Below, in pieces: positions 10,957-20,866 of a DNA stretch of 64,000 nt. The translations under genes and the position numbers were made by a program. Under the pieces are notes generated by a model, which ran no database searches, was not told the origin of the DNA, and saw only the letters and a program-made list of their open reading frames with translations. Source of the stretch: Ophiobolus disseminans (lineage: Eukaryota; Ascomycota; Dothideomycetes; Pleosporales; Phaeosphaeriaceae); the NCBI GenBank assembly GCA_010093685.1, contig MU006220.1:93502-157501 (forward strand). The letters run 5' to 3'. How positions within the stretch are numbered: position 1 is the stretch's first letter; every line of letters starts with the position of its first letter.

Positions 10957-11799
10957 TCATTCCTCGACGTCATCCAATCGCCGAACCACTTTCACAGCCA
11001 TCTCTCCATCTATCAATTCATACGATTCCACCCACGTTTCGTCCATCTCGGCACATTGAACTTCCACACCACCTCCCACTGGATTCTTCACTTGTGCAGC
11101 GTACCTTATCCCCAGCCATGCAGCATCAAGCCTAGCTCTACATTCCAACGGCTGAAGGTTCCGTAGACCGCGATACATGCCCAAATTCTCGAGCTGCAAA
11201 GGTACAATCTCGGCTTGAAGGCCATTCGCGTACTTGTGTGCGCTTGTCGGGCATACGAAGTTTGTGCTGCGGTTGGGCCAGTCTTGGAGCGTGAGCATGT
11301 CGAGCTTTGTACAGCGGAGCAATAGTTCCGCATGCGTGGGCGCGGGCGCTACGGGGTTGAATTCGTTCAGAGGTAAGCGTCGGACATGTTCGGATCCGTG
11401 ATGGAGTTCAGATAGCCAGTTGGCGAAATGGGCTGCGGCTTCTAGGCTGTAGAGATTGTAGTTTTTGCATTGAATGTATGGGGTTATTATTTCTTGGTGG
11501 TCTTATGTGCTCAGGGCTTGAAAGCCGGATAAGCATTCTAGGCGGGTTGAGTTGAGGTATTTGTGGTGGTGGTGAAGGAGGTGGGTTACGGACCTGGTAC
11601 TAGTGCAGGATTTTGCGGTGGCTGGGGCCAAGGTCGATGGAGGTGCTTTCTGGGGCGGTGGAGGCCCCGCGGGCATGATGTATGCGTAGATTATGTGGCG
11701 GAGTTCGCGTGGTAGTGGGGTAAGTAACATTGGGGTTTCTGGTGTGAGACGCATTTTGTTTGCTTTAGGTTTTGGTGTTATTGTGGAAGGGACATGCAC
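10957..11799 (-). pseudogene. Broken tandem copy of the 2EXR/F-box-like gene
   Basis: This copy aligns along its length with the intact gene at 11988-12783. It has LPRELRHIIYAYIM (partner LPREIRDMIYAY), CLSGFQALS (YLSGIRSMS), APTHAELLLRCTKLDMLTLQ (APAHSELLMRCTKLETLALQ) and the C-terminal VKVVRRLDDVEE. A TAA at 11505-11503 interrupts the frame in the conserved central part. The intron equivalent (GTCCGTAACC...CGCCTAG) is 56 nt rather than 55, so splicing it would also throw the two exons out of phase. Homology extends upstream of the ATG (ATTAGTGCATTGCGGCGTAGTCGACG against ATTAGTACGATGCGGCGTGGTTGATG), showing a whole-gene tandem duplication. The homologous start codon is near 11733. Confidence 0.75.
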
Positions 11800-11987
11800 G
11801 TTGAATGTCCACGTCGACTACGCCGCAATGCACTAATGTCAAAAGAGTAGGGCGCCATGCTAAATGACAGGTACAACGGCCGCCGTGCGTTGTACTCAGA
11901 TTCAAGGTCGAAAGGTTGCATCAGTAGATAAGATTCGGGTCTAATGACTCTGTTTGGCAAATCATAAGAGATTGCAGGCCCAAATAC

Positions 11988-12783
11988 CTACCAATATTTG
12001 TAAGAGTAGTCAGTTTGCCGAACGACGTTGACAGCATGGGGCCACCGTATTTCTTCTTGGTCCTGCCAGGTTTTCTCGAATTCAATTAAGTAGACTTCGA
12101 CGCTCTTCCCAACAAGCAGCTTCAACTGGGCAGCATGGAACTTCCCTTTCAAAGAGTTACAAAGATGCTTCTTCCACTCTAGGCGCCGAAGTCTTCTCAG
12201 AATGCGATACAATTCCGTGTTCTCGATCTGCCGTGGAACGATGTCGAAGTCGGGGTTGTCGACTAATTGCCGTGCGCTCGTAGGACAAACGATAGTTTCG
12301 CTGAAATAGCCTTGAAGAGCCAAAGTTTCCAGTTTTGTACAGCGCATCAAGAGTTCCGAATGCGCAGGAGCTGGTGACGCAGGTTTGAACTCGAGCAGAT
12401 GCAGCGACCGGATGTGTTCGAAGCCACGATCGATTTGGTCGAGGCAATCTATGAGAAGCTGTGCTGCCCTTGCGTCGTACAGTCTGAAGCGCCGGCCCTT
12501 GAAGTTCATTCGTTTAGTGTACTCCAGCATCAATTCTCCGTAGATTTCTTTGCTCATGGATCGTATGCCAGATAAGTACTCTAAGCATCTTCAGCAAAGC
12601 TGTAATACCTGAAAACGACGATATAATCTGCGAACCTGGTGCTAATATGTGTCTGCCTGTGTGGCTATTACCAAGCATGACTTCCGTGGTTTTCGAGCAG
12701 CTAGTCTCGTCGGCGACGGTGTATGCGTATATCATGTCGCGGATTTCGCGTGGAAGGTTGAAGAGAAGCATGAGGCTCCCCAT
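11988..12783 (-). CDS. 2EXR/F-box-like domain protein
   Basis: The coding sequence is complement(join(11988..12580, 12636..12783)), 246 aa. The intron is 55 nt (GTTCGC...GCTTAG); reading straight through would lose the frame. The N-terminus MLLFNLPREIRDMIYAYTV is the 2EXR/F-box-like signature very common in Pezizomycotina. The rest (SKEIYGELMLEYTKRMNF, ARAAQLLIDCLDQIDRGFEHIRSLHLLEF, ELLMRCTKLETLALQGY) has the usual wing of leucine-rich helices. The start at 12783 is chosen because it sits just before the 2EXR motif; the frame is open 41 codons upstream. Such proteins are presumed adaptors, and no specific role is assigned. Its tandem copy downstream is broken. Confidence 0.75.
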
Positions 12784-13199
12784 TGCAGCAGATGCTAGAT
12801 GTTCTGATATTTTGGTGTTATGATGGAAGCTGATTCCATGTGTTATGAGGTCGGATGCACCCCGCAGGCTGAAGGCATCAACCACGCCGCATCGTACTAA
12901 TCCCAAACAGGCAAGTCGCTATTGCGTTTGCGTCGCCTTCAAGTATTGTCAGACAAACCAAATGGTTACGGTACGTTGTAATTAATACAAAGGCTAACAT
13001 GTGGAGTAAATGGACGCGATCCTTCCTTTGCGAGGGGTTTGGGCAGGTCCACGGGTGTATTTGTCAGATTTAGTCCCGCAGATCAAAACGTCATAGTTGC
13101 CTTGAGCCATTGCGATTATCCTCGCTATAACACACGCCCACAGGGTTCCAAAATACTCGAATACAATACCGTAAGCTGTAAATTTAGGTATCGTTCAAC
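12784..13199. other. Divergent intergenic region
   Basis: This spacer lies between the divergent 2EXR-like gene and the SDR gene. No gene was found. It presumably holds both promoters. Confidence 0.5.
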
Positions 13200-13997
13200 A
13201 TGCCCACAGCAATAGTCACCGGCGCAAACTCAGGCATTGCTAATGCGTTTGCACGGATCTTGGTCAAGGAAGTAAGAATCGTCACATTCTTTCGATCGAA
13301 ATGAATTGACACGTCGTAGGGCTACAAGGTGATTGCAGCCGACGTGAATATCGATGGCCCGATCAAGGACCTGGGATGCGAAGCCATCAAACTGGACATC
13401 TCATCATCCGAAGACATCCAAGCGTTCAAGCAGAAAGTCGGTGATCAGCCGATCGACTTGCTCTTGAACATTGCTGGTAGGAGCTTGCGAAGTACTTTAA
13501 GATGTGTGTATGCTGATTGCTCAGGCGTGATGGTACCGCCTGAAAACGACACTCTCGAGACTGTCGACATCGCAAAATTCCAGAAGACGTTTGCAGTAAA
13601 CGCTTTCGGTCCTCTGCTACTCACTCAAGCACTCCTGCCCAACATTTTCGCCGCTCAGCATCCGCGCATCGCAGTAGTGTCCTCGCGCGTCGGCAGCATG
13701 GGCGATAACTCCTCAGGCAGCGCGTACTCGTATCGCTCTTCGAAAGCAGCTGTCAACGCGTTGTTCAAGTCAATGTCTGTCGATCTGAAGGACAAGAATG
13801 TTCCAGTTATTATCTTGCATCCGGGCATCGTGAGAACAAATCTAGATCCGAGGTGGAAGGCGGAGGGCAAGGGCGATATGCAGGGCGCGGTGGAGCCGGA
13901 GCAGGCGGCGAGTGAGCTTTGGAAGGTACTTATGTCCAAGGGTTTGGAAAGTACGGGGAGGTTTTACCATAGAAATGGGGAGGAGCTGCCTTGGTAA
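13200..13997 (+). CDS. Short-chain dehydrogenase/reductase (C-factor/CsgA-like)
   Basis: The coding sequence is join(13200..13271, 13320..13476, 13525..13997), 233 aa. Exon 1 supplies the nucleotide-binding TGANSGIANAFARIL. The 48-nt intron 1 has the donor GTAAGA. Intron 2 (13477-13524, GTAGGA...CTGAT...CTCAG) interrupts the NIAG motif and is also 48 nt with no stop, so it looks coding if not removed. Catalytic residues are Ser in VVSSRVGSM and YRSSK (Tyr-x3-Lys). HPGIVRT follows as in the classical SDR fold. It is probably a cytosolic NAD(P)H oxidoreductase; the substrate is unknown. Confidence 0.85.
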
Positions 13998-14324
13998 GCA
14001 ATACTGCAATGACCACACTTTCCAGCCTCGCACCTGCCGAATCCCGATTGGATACTGTGCTTATTAGTATTCGAATCATTGGAAAAGATCGATATATTTA
14101 GATGAGTGGCTTACTGACTCCCGGGGTCTGGCTGGAACGGCATGCTACCGGTGAAAGTGGAGCGGTGTAGATATTGATAAGCTAGAATTAGTATCTAATG
14201 TCAGTCGATCTATCAACCTCCATCTTTTTCGCAGCTAAATTCGACGCGTGAGAGCTAGACGCTAGATACTAACCATAGATCAGCAACCTGTAGTGTCGAA
14301 GCTCGGCCTATTGGGACTCCAGCA
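13998..14324. other. Intergenic, no gene seen
   Basis: Nothing recognisable lies between the SDR gene and the HET relic. Confidence 0.5.
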
Positions 14325-15686
14325 GTGCCGCAGGCGATGGATGGAGCCTCTGACCAAAACGAGGCTTCTAACACCACCAAGCTGTGTCCGTCCTGCTACC
14401 TCCTGGCCGATTGTCTCGTGGACGGTATTGTTAGAAATCAGGAACTCTGTGTGGATACACCCGAGTCCGAGTCATGTGACATGTGTCAGTTCTTCCGAAC
14501 TTCCATTGTCTGTGCCGTCGAGGACAATACAGGATTAGTGCGCTGTTACATCGACGATTGTATAGGTGGCGCCAATCACGGCAGATACGAGCGTGAGACC
14601 GCTCGAGTTTCCCGTCTATTTCACTTGATCGCGGCAGGCTGCTTGTGACGCTGCCCTCATTCCTCGATCTTACGAGCGGTGCTTGGAGTTCCCGAGGCTG
14701 GAACTACCAAGAAGCCTCATTCTCTACCCGGAACTTGTTATTCACTGAACAACAAGTCTACTTCAGCTGCAGGGCGGGTTTCACCATGGAGTTGACTGGC
14801 TTCGGGCAGTCTAGTCGACTGTTTGGCACAACAGGTCATGTCAATTTAATTGAATATGGTACCTGTCAGTTCATGTATTTTTTCCGAAAGCAGCTTTGCG
14901 CACGATCTATGGACTATACATGGATGCATCCATGCATATACCCAACGGGAACTTTCGTTTGCTGCTGATGTGTTGAACGCCATGTCAGGGATATTCAAGG
15001 CTATGGAGCGGAGGAGTAGCATGAGACATCTCCACGGCATACCCTTCATGATGGATGTTCCATGTTACCTATCTCACACCGAACTTGCGCGACCGACTTT
15101 CGTGGACGGCCTTCGCTGGTTAACATACGTCTCTTCGAAGCGACGCGAGGGATTCCCCTCCTGGTCTTGGTCTGGGTGGTATAAAGACTGCAAGTACTGC
15201 GCACCAGCGCATTCAACACGTAATGCGGGATTCTTACACGTGGATGTTCGGGTAGTATTGCGCTCCGGTGTTGTTCTCAATTGGGCTCATGTTCAGCAGG
15301 CCTCTGTGGAGACTAGTATGGACACTCGCCTCCTTAGCAACATTATTCACATCTCGGCATACACAACAGTGCTCAGACTTGAGCACTACATTACAATCGA
15401 TTCGGAGGCGGGGTCGGCGAGAGCGAACTTCATTGGGCGTCTGAAATAGAAGTCTGACTTCTATTGGGGCATTACTTGGCTCACCACGACCAATAATTTG
15501 CAGACCACTGAAGACTTCCTCGCAGTTCATCTAGCTGACGGGGACGAAAATTATAACGTACTCGTGGTGCGGAAGGTGTGTGATTACTGGGAACGAATAG
15601 CTATAGCCACCTTCTCTCGGGATTGTTCTGGGTATCGTTCCGGCTCAGGATGGGCCAAAGTATGGCAAGAGATTAGGCTAGGCTGA
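14325..15686 (+). pseudogene. Degenerate heterokaryon-incompatibility (HET) gene
   Basis: Fragments in changing frames add up to a HET-type protein. A Cys-rich leader (LCPSCYLLADCLVDG, ESCDMCQFF) occupies 14325-14648. The end of the HET domain, SRGWNYQEASFSTRNLLFTEQQVYFSCR (14681 on), continues into ESTRLFG-like sequence up to about 14860. In a third reading segment (about 14950-15449) come LSFAADVLNAMSGIFKAM, FMMDVPCYLSHTELARP and FPSWSWSGWYKDCKY, the usual HET tail. After an in-frame TAG at 15447-15449 it resumes with ITWLTTTNN...YNVLVVRKVCDYWERIAIATF. The core of the HET domain, normally between the leader and the YQEA segment, is missing. So there is at least one deletion, two frame changes and one nonsense codon. 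Confidence 0.75.
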
Positions 15687-16126
15687 TATTCACGGGAAGT
15701 AACCAATACATGACCGTCCAACAATTGTACTACTCCGTTCATGCCTCGGGTCCTAATGATTCTAGCGCCTATATATCGTTGGACATGTTTACGAGTCTCT
15801 GTTTTATGTTCGAGCTTACATGGCTGTTTTGACCTCAAAAGTCACGCTGCGGATGAAGGAGCTCAAATTCGGATAGTTGCTAACCTTAGTGCATCGACTA
15901 GTAAAACTAGTATCTTTCTACCACTCAATAGGTGCATTAATGGGTTATCTTGTAGTGTACAAAGATCTCGTATTCCTTTGTCTTTTTCAGAGGCTTTCCA
16001 AGACAGGGACACCGACTGGGTACCTTAGTGTTATAAGATAAGAATTCGTAGACCTCCAGTTTTGATCTAGAGGACAGGATACGAAGCATCACCAAACCCG
16101 AGCTCCATCGTAAAGCCACCACCCAT
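15687..16126. other. Intergenic, no gene seen
   Basis: No supported gene; this is the 3' flank of the HET relic and of the minus-strand transporter gene. Confidence 0.5.
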
Positions 16127-18011
16127 TCAATGCGCAAACCTAAAATCCAACCTCTTATTCCCCTTATCCTTCGTCGTCTCAAGATACGTCTCCTTCTCAT
16201 CCTTACTCATACCCCCCCACACACGCTCCCTCTTCTTATTCACCCACACATAATACACCTTCGCGCCAATGAACGCCACGAAATTCCACACGCAGATAGC
16301 AATCAGCACTTTATTGCCGCGTCGATACAACGGCTTGTCGTCGTCGCGATAAATGTTCTGGCTGATGATCTGACTCGCCTGCACGCACATGTTGTACAGC
16401 GCGGATGCAACGGTACGTGTGCGCACGGTGCCGGCGTTGCGCGATGTTATGGCGACCAGGATGGCGTGCACGTATGGGTGCCCAACCAGGAGGGTCGAAA
16501 GGACCCAGCGCGCCCAAGGGGAGGCGTGGGGTGAGAGGAATTCGAGGGCGATGACGAGCGGGAGGGCCCAGATTTGCGAGAAGAGGCCGACGAGGAAGCG
16601 TTCGTTGAGGCGCTCGGAGAGCCAGGTGAAGAAGAGGAGTTGGAGGATGAAGATGACGTAGGCTGGGATCTAGGTAGGAGTTAGTCTTGAGGCATGCAGA
16701 ATGTGGAATGTGTGGCTGACGGTGAGCAGATTGGTTTCGAAGGTACCGAAGCCGAGGGAGCGGAGTTGGAGGGTAAGGTATGATGACATTGGTGATGTTG
16801 GGATCAGCCAACTGAGACCCAGCAGGTATATTGGCCACATGTGGTAGTCCGATAAGCATTCCCACAACATCTTGAGGCTTAGGCCTTGGCGGTTGTGCAT
16901 GTCTCCCTTGCTGGGGTCGTCACGAAGGATACGGTTCACCATGATCTTCTCTTCTCTCTCGTTGAACCAGCCATCCTTGCCACGGAAGATGTTCCAGCTC
17001 TTGGATGCAGTTTGGGTTGGACTTGGAGGGAGATAGAACCATGATAGGATGCCAATGATGCCCGTCAGCATCCCCTCCAATGCGAACAGCCAGCGCCAGC
17101 CTTCCATGCCGTTGTGGCCACGCAGACGCAAGATGCCAAAAGCGAGGAAGGCGGAGACGATATTCGTTGATTGGTAAGACACCCAAAACCAGCTGAGCCG
17201 TGCAGGTAGTTCCCAGCCGGTGTAAAAGTAGCTGAGATAGAGGATGTTATCGGGGATGAAACCACCCTCGATGAGTCCCAAGAGCGCTCGGCATGCGAAG
17301 AAGGAGCTGCGGCCACTGAGGAAAGCTTGCATGCTGGCGACGAGACTCCAAGACACCATTTGGACCGGAATCCAGTTGTCCGGTCCGAGTTTCTTGCTAA
17401 TAAGCTGTGAAGGTAGTTCGGCAGCCAAGAAGCTGACGAAAAAGATTGTTTGGCCGTAATTGTAGTCGTTTGTGTTCATTTTTAGGTCGCCAAGCATGTT
17501 GTCGCTCAGAGCCTGAGAGATGTTTCCACGATCGAGCTGGAAAGAATTAGCCATTGCTTGGTGACTTTGACTTGAGGACGTACCTGAAGGGCGAAGAACA
17601 TCAAACAGACCCATGTGCAAATGCGTTTGTCAATCTGAGAGTTGTGAGTAAAGCTTCTCGGATCTATACAGGCATGTCTCTTACCTTCCTGATGACCTTT
17701 CGCTCCTCTTCTGGCTCCCATTCAAAGTCTGGGTCATATCGATGCAAACCCTCATAAGTGTCGACGGGTCGGTAGTTGTCCTGACGCAAGCCATGAGCAG
17801 CAAATGTTGCACCCTCGCGGTACCCTTTTCCAGGTCTGTGGACTTCGACTTCGCTGCTACTCGCGCTGTTTGCGAATTCGACTTCCTTTCCAGTGACGGG
17901 AATATCGCCAGCGGATATAGGCGCAGGTGTTGAGTCAGCTGCCATGGCGCGCCACTGTTGTAGAAGCGGTTCTTGGGAGTCTTGTGACGGCCTTGGATCA
18001 AGATAAGACAT
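16127..18011 (-). CDS. MFS anion:cation symporter (Dal5/allantoate permease family)
   Basis: The coding sequence is complement(join(16127..16669, 16721..17536, 17584..17634, 17685..18011)), 578 aa. All introns are 47-51 nt and in phase 0. A hydrophilic N-terminus of about 110 aa precedes the first helix (ICTWVCLMFFALQ, on a 51-nt exon of its own). LDRGNISQALSDNMLGDLKM, IFFVSFLAAELPSQLISKKLGPDNWIP and the family motif GLIEGGFIPDNILYLSYFYT are typical of the Dal5-type branch (nicotinate, allantoate, pantothenate, sulfonate and related organic anions). About 12 membrane helices are visible. The donor of the last intron is GTCAGC, slightly weak. The divergently transcribed neighbour is a TauD-type dioxygenase, which suggests sulfonate as substrate; that is inference. 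Confidence 0.88.
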
Positions 18012-18877
18012 GGCTATATAAAGTCGTCTACTCTTCGCCGTTCTTCACCGCGGAACAAATTTTGCTTGATCCTAGCTTTGACGACGTACGGGGCTGTCCA
18101 GAAAAGGTTCTACAATATGGCCTGTTCATCTTGTTAGCGTTGATATGGTAGTTCAACATGCCCACCGGGAACCGCTGTAACGCCGCAGTCGCAGTCGTGC
18201 GCCATGGGTAACCCGTGCCATAGGTAAACCAGAGATGTCATCGTTAGCCAAGAGTCACAAAACCCTTGGAGCACGCAAATGGTGGGTTTGATGTCGCGCT
18301 GCACAGTCTGTTTTGAGTCGAATGTGCCTCAGGCTGATTCGCTACGAGCGTTTTATGGAGAATTGCGTGATTGGCTAGGTAGCTAACGACATCCCCCACG
18401 CACCATGAACTCAGACTCGTCGACTTGTCCCCCCTCGGAGCCTTTTATCACGCAAGATGAGGTGCATATTCATCATCGCCAAACAGAGCGAAGAACCGTC
18501 GTTGTTGCACTAGACCTCGTGGCCGACAAGGGCAGGAAACCATGGTGTGGAGCTAGTCGAGATTCGGACATATCGAGCAATAACCTGCATACTTGTCGCC
18601 ATCTGAAGCTCTCCTGATTGACCCGGATATACCACGGTATTGGCGAACGTTGGATGTGCATGGAGGGGCAATACCTCGATGATACCTCGCCCGGTCGCCA
18701 CTCCATGAGCAAAGCGGGGTCGTCGCGCCTTGCGGATGTATGTTGTAGGATGTATGAAGCCGATAGTCGGATGGCGTGCGTATTAGATATAAGAGACGTT
18801 TCTTTTCGAAGTGGGGGCGTCCTGATCTCTCAAGCTCTTTTCCGAATCCACTCGATTCCACCACATATTCTTGCACA
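18012..18877. promoter_or_regulatory. Shared divergent promoter region, transporter and dioxygenase
   Basis: This 866-bp region separates the two start codons. A TATA-like TATAAG at 18788-18793 lies 85 bp before the dioxygenase ATG. Small open frames here are not supported. I see no clear sulfur-regulator palindrome by eye. Confidence 0.45.
18788..18793 (+). promoter_or_regulatory. TATA-like box of TauD-type dioxygenase gene
   Basis: TATAAG within GATATAAGAGA, 85 bp upstream of the ATG at 18878. Confidence 0.35.
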
Positions 18878-20092
18878 ATGGCTCCAGCCCTCGTAGAAGC
18901 AGTGACACAACACCAGACTGTTGGATATAAGTCAGGTGTTGGACAGTACAAAGAAGCGGCCTTTGGTGGCCCGAAAGTCTTTCGGAAAGAGCTTGAACTG
19001 AGAGGAACGGAGAAGCATGCTCCGTCAAGATACCCTCATTATCTTCCGACATGGGAGAACGAAACGGAAAAGTGTGTGTCCCGATCAGTATGGTGGAATC
19101 CGTAACTAATCGCATGAGTCAGATACCCTCCTCTACAGCCGTTCGAGCATAAAGAACACGGCAAAGACGCAGACCCATCGTTTCCCAACCTCCTGAAAGA
19201 TGCCAAAGTTGCAGACCTGACTGCAAACATCGGCTCTGAAGTCCACGGTGTCCAACTCAGCAAATTGAACGACGCCGGAAAAGATGAGCTAGCACTCTTC
19301 GTCGCCCAAAAGAAAGTCGTCGCCTTCCGCGACCAGGACTTCGCCGACATCCCCATCAAAAACGCCCTCAACTTCGGTGGCTACTTCGGCCGACACCACA
19401 TCCACCCGACATCTGGCGCCCCAGAAGGCTACCCAGAAGTACATCTCGTCCACCGCGGAACAGACGACACGACTGCTCGCGACTTCTTCGAGGAGCGAAC
19501 AAACTCCATCACATGGCACTCGGACGTTACATACGAGAAGCAACCACCAGGCACAACGTTCCTGTACTTGCTCGACGGGCCAGCAGCAGGCGGCGACACA
19601 CTTTTCGCCAACCAAGCATACGCATACAAGCGACTCTCACCCGAGTTCCGCAAGCGCCTACAAGGACTCAAAGTCGTGCACTCCGCCGTCGAACAAGCCG
19701 ACAACAGCAAGAACCGTGGCGGCGTCGTGCGTCGCGACGCAGTAACATCCATCCACCCACTCGTGCGCACGCACCCGGCAACGGGCGAGAAAGCGCTCTT
19801 CGTGAATCCGCAGTTCAGCCGTCGGATCGTGGGCTTCAAGAAGGAGGAAAGCGACTTCTTGCTGAACTTCTTGTACGACCATATTGCCAAGGGCCAGGAC
19901 TTCCAGGCGCGGGTCAAGTGGGCGCCCGGAACTGTGGTGGTGTGGGATAATCGTGTTACGGCGCATTCGGCGCTGTTGGATTGGGATGATGGTGCGAGGA
20001 GGCATTTGGCGAGGATTACGCCGCAGGCTGAGGCGCCGTTTGAGACGCCGTTTGGGGAGAATGGGGGTGCGGTTCAGGGCTTCGAGTACTAG
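18878..20092 (+). CDS. TauD/TfdA-family Fe(II)/2-oxoglutarate dioxygenase
   Basis: The coding sequence is join(18878..19071, 19123..20092), 387 aa. The 51-nt intron has a GTAACTAATCGC branch and ends GTCAG. The iron-binding facial triad is visible: HSD in ITWHSDVTYEKQPPG and the distal His in VTAHSALLDW. The 2-oxoglutarate-binding Arg lies in DGARRHLARIT. Motifs such as GDTLFANQAYAYKRLS, HPLVRTHPATGEKALFVN and VWDNRVTAHSA place it with yeast Jlp1-type sulfonate/taurine dioxygenases, which release sulfite from alkyl sulfonates using O2 and 2-oxoglutarate. It has no targeting signal and is probably cytosolic. Herbicide-type or other substrates cannot be excluded. Confidence 0.9.
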
Positions 20093-20866
20093 TGCTTCGT
20101 AGCATGTGAAGAGACATGTTTCTATATCAACTGCCTACTGCACTACGGTTCTGAGTGCTGTTTTGAATCGCGATACAGTGGCGTGGAGAACCTCAGCGCC
20201 CCGTCGGGCAGTTCCGAAAATGGACACAGGTTAAACCAGACTTGTGCCTGCGTTGTCTGTACTTCATTACGAGGGTCGGGAAAGTGATGTGTTGATGAAG
20301 GAGTTCTCTTACTGGAAAGCACGGTGTCTCGTGCAAGGTGATGGAGCCAGGCGTGACGCGACCGGGTCGAACGCGCTACTGGTACGTACCATCCAATGGC
20401 GCGAACGCACACAAACACATAACGATGAGTGAAGCTACTACAGTTCGTAGTGAAATTTTTAGTGAAGTTCATTGATTAGGCAACAGGATTTATTCGATGC
20501 CTCAACAGAGACGGCGGCCCTCAACATGTTCATGACACTTCGAACTCAAGCGATTGAGGTAAGATTGCACCATTTAACAAAAACCAAAAGTATGGGGGAC
20601 TTCAATTCCTAGTCACCTTTTCGCCTAAAAGCAGTCATGCTGCTCGATTTCATACCGCTCACCTGCAGGTACCAGGTCGAGCTAAATGCCCAGGCCTTCG
20701 AAAATTCAGAAGCTCAAAACAAAGTAATACTGACATGATTGCCGAAACCACCCGCGATAGCCCAATGCTTGTCCGCTTCGTGCTCAACGACCATCATCAG
20801 CAAACCTTGTGCAAGGCGATACCGACATCCACCCCACCCCCCAAAAAAAAACTGAATCTATCCTTT
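20093..20866. other. Convergent intergenic region
   Basis: No gene is supported between the dioxygenase and the minus-strand zinc-cluster gene. A run of nine A (20845-20853) precedes the end of the latter. Confidence 0.5.

Noticed and set aside
12582..12608. Very short intron using CAG/GTATTA in the 2EXR-like gene
   Set aside because: It gives a 28-nt intron, too short; the upstream CAG/GTTCGC donor gives 55 nt with the same phase and is mirrored in the tandem copy.
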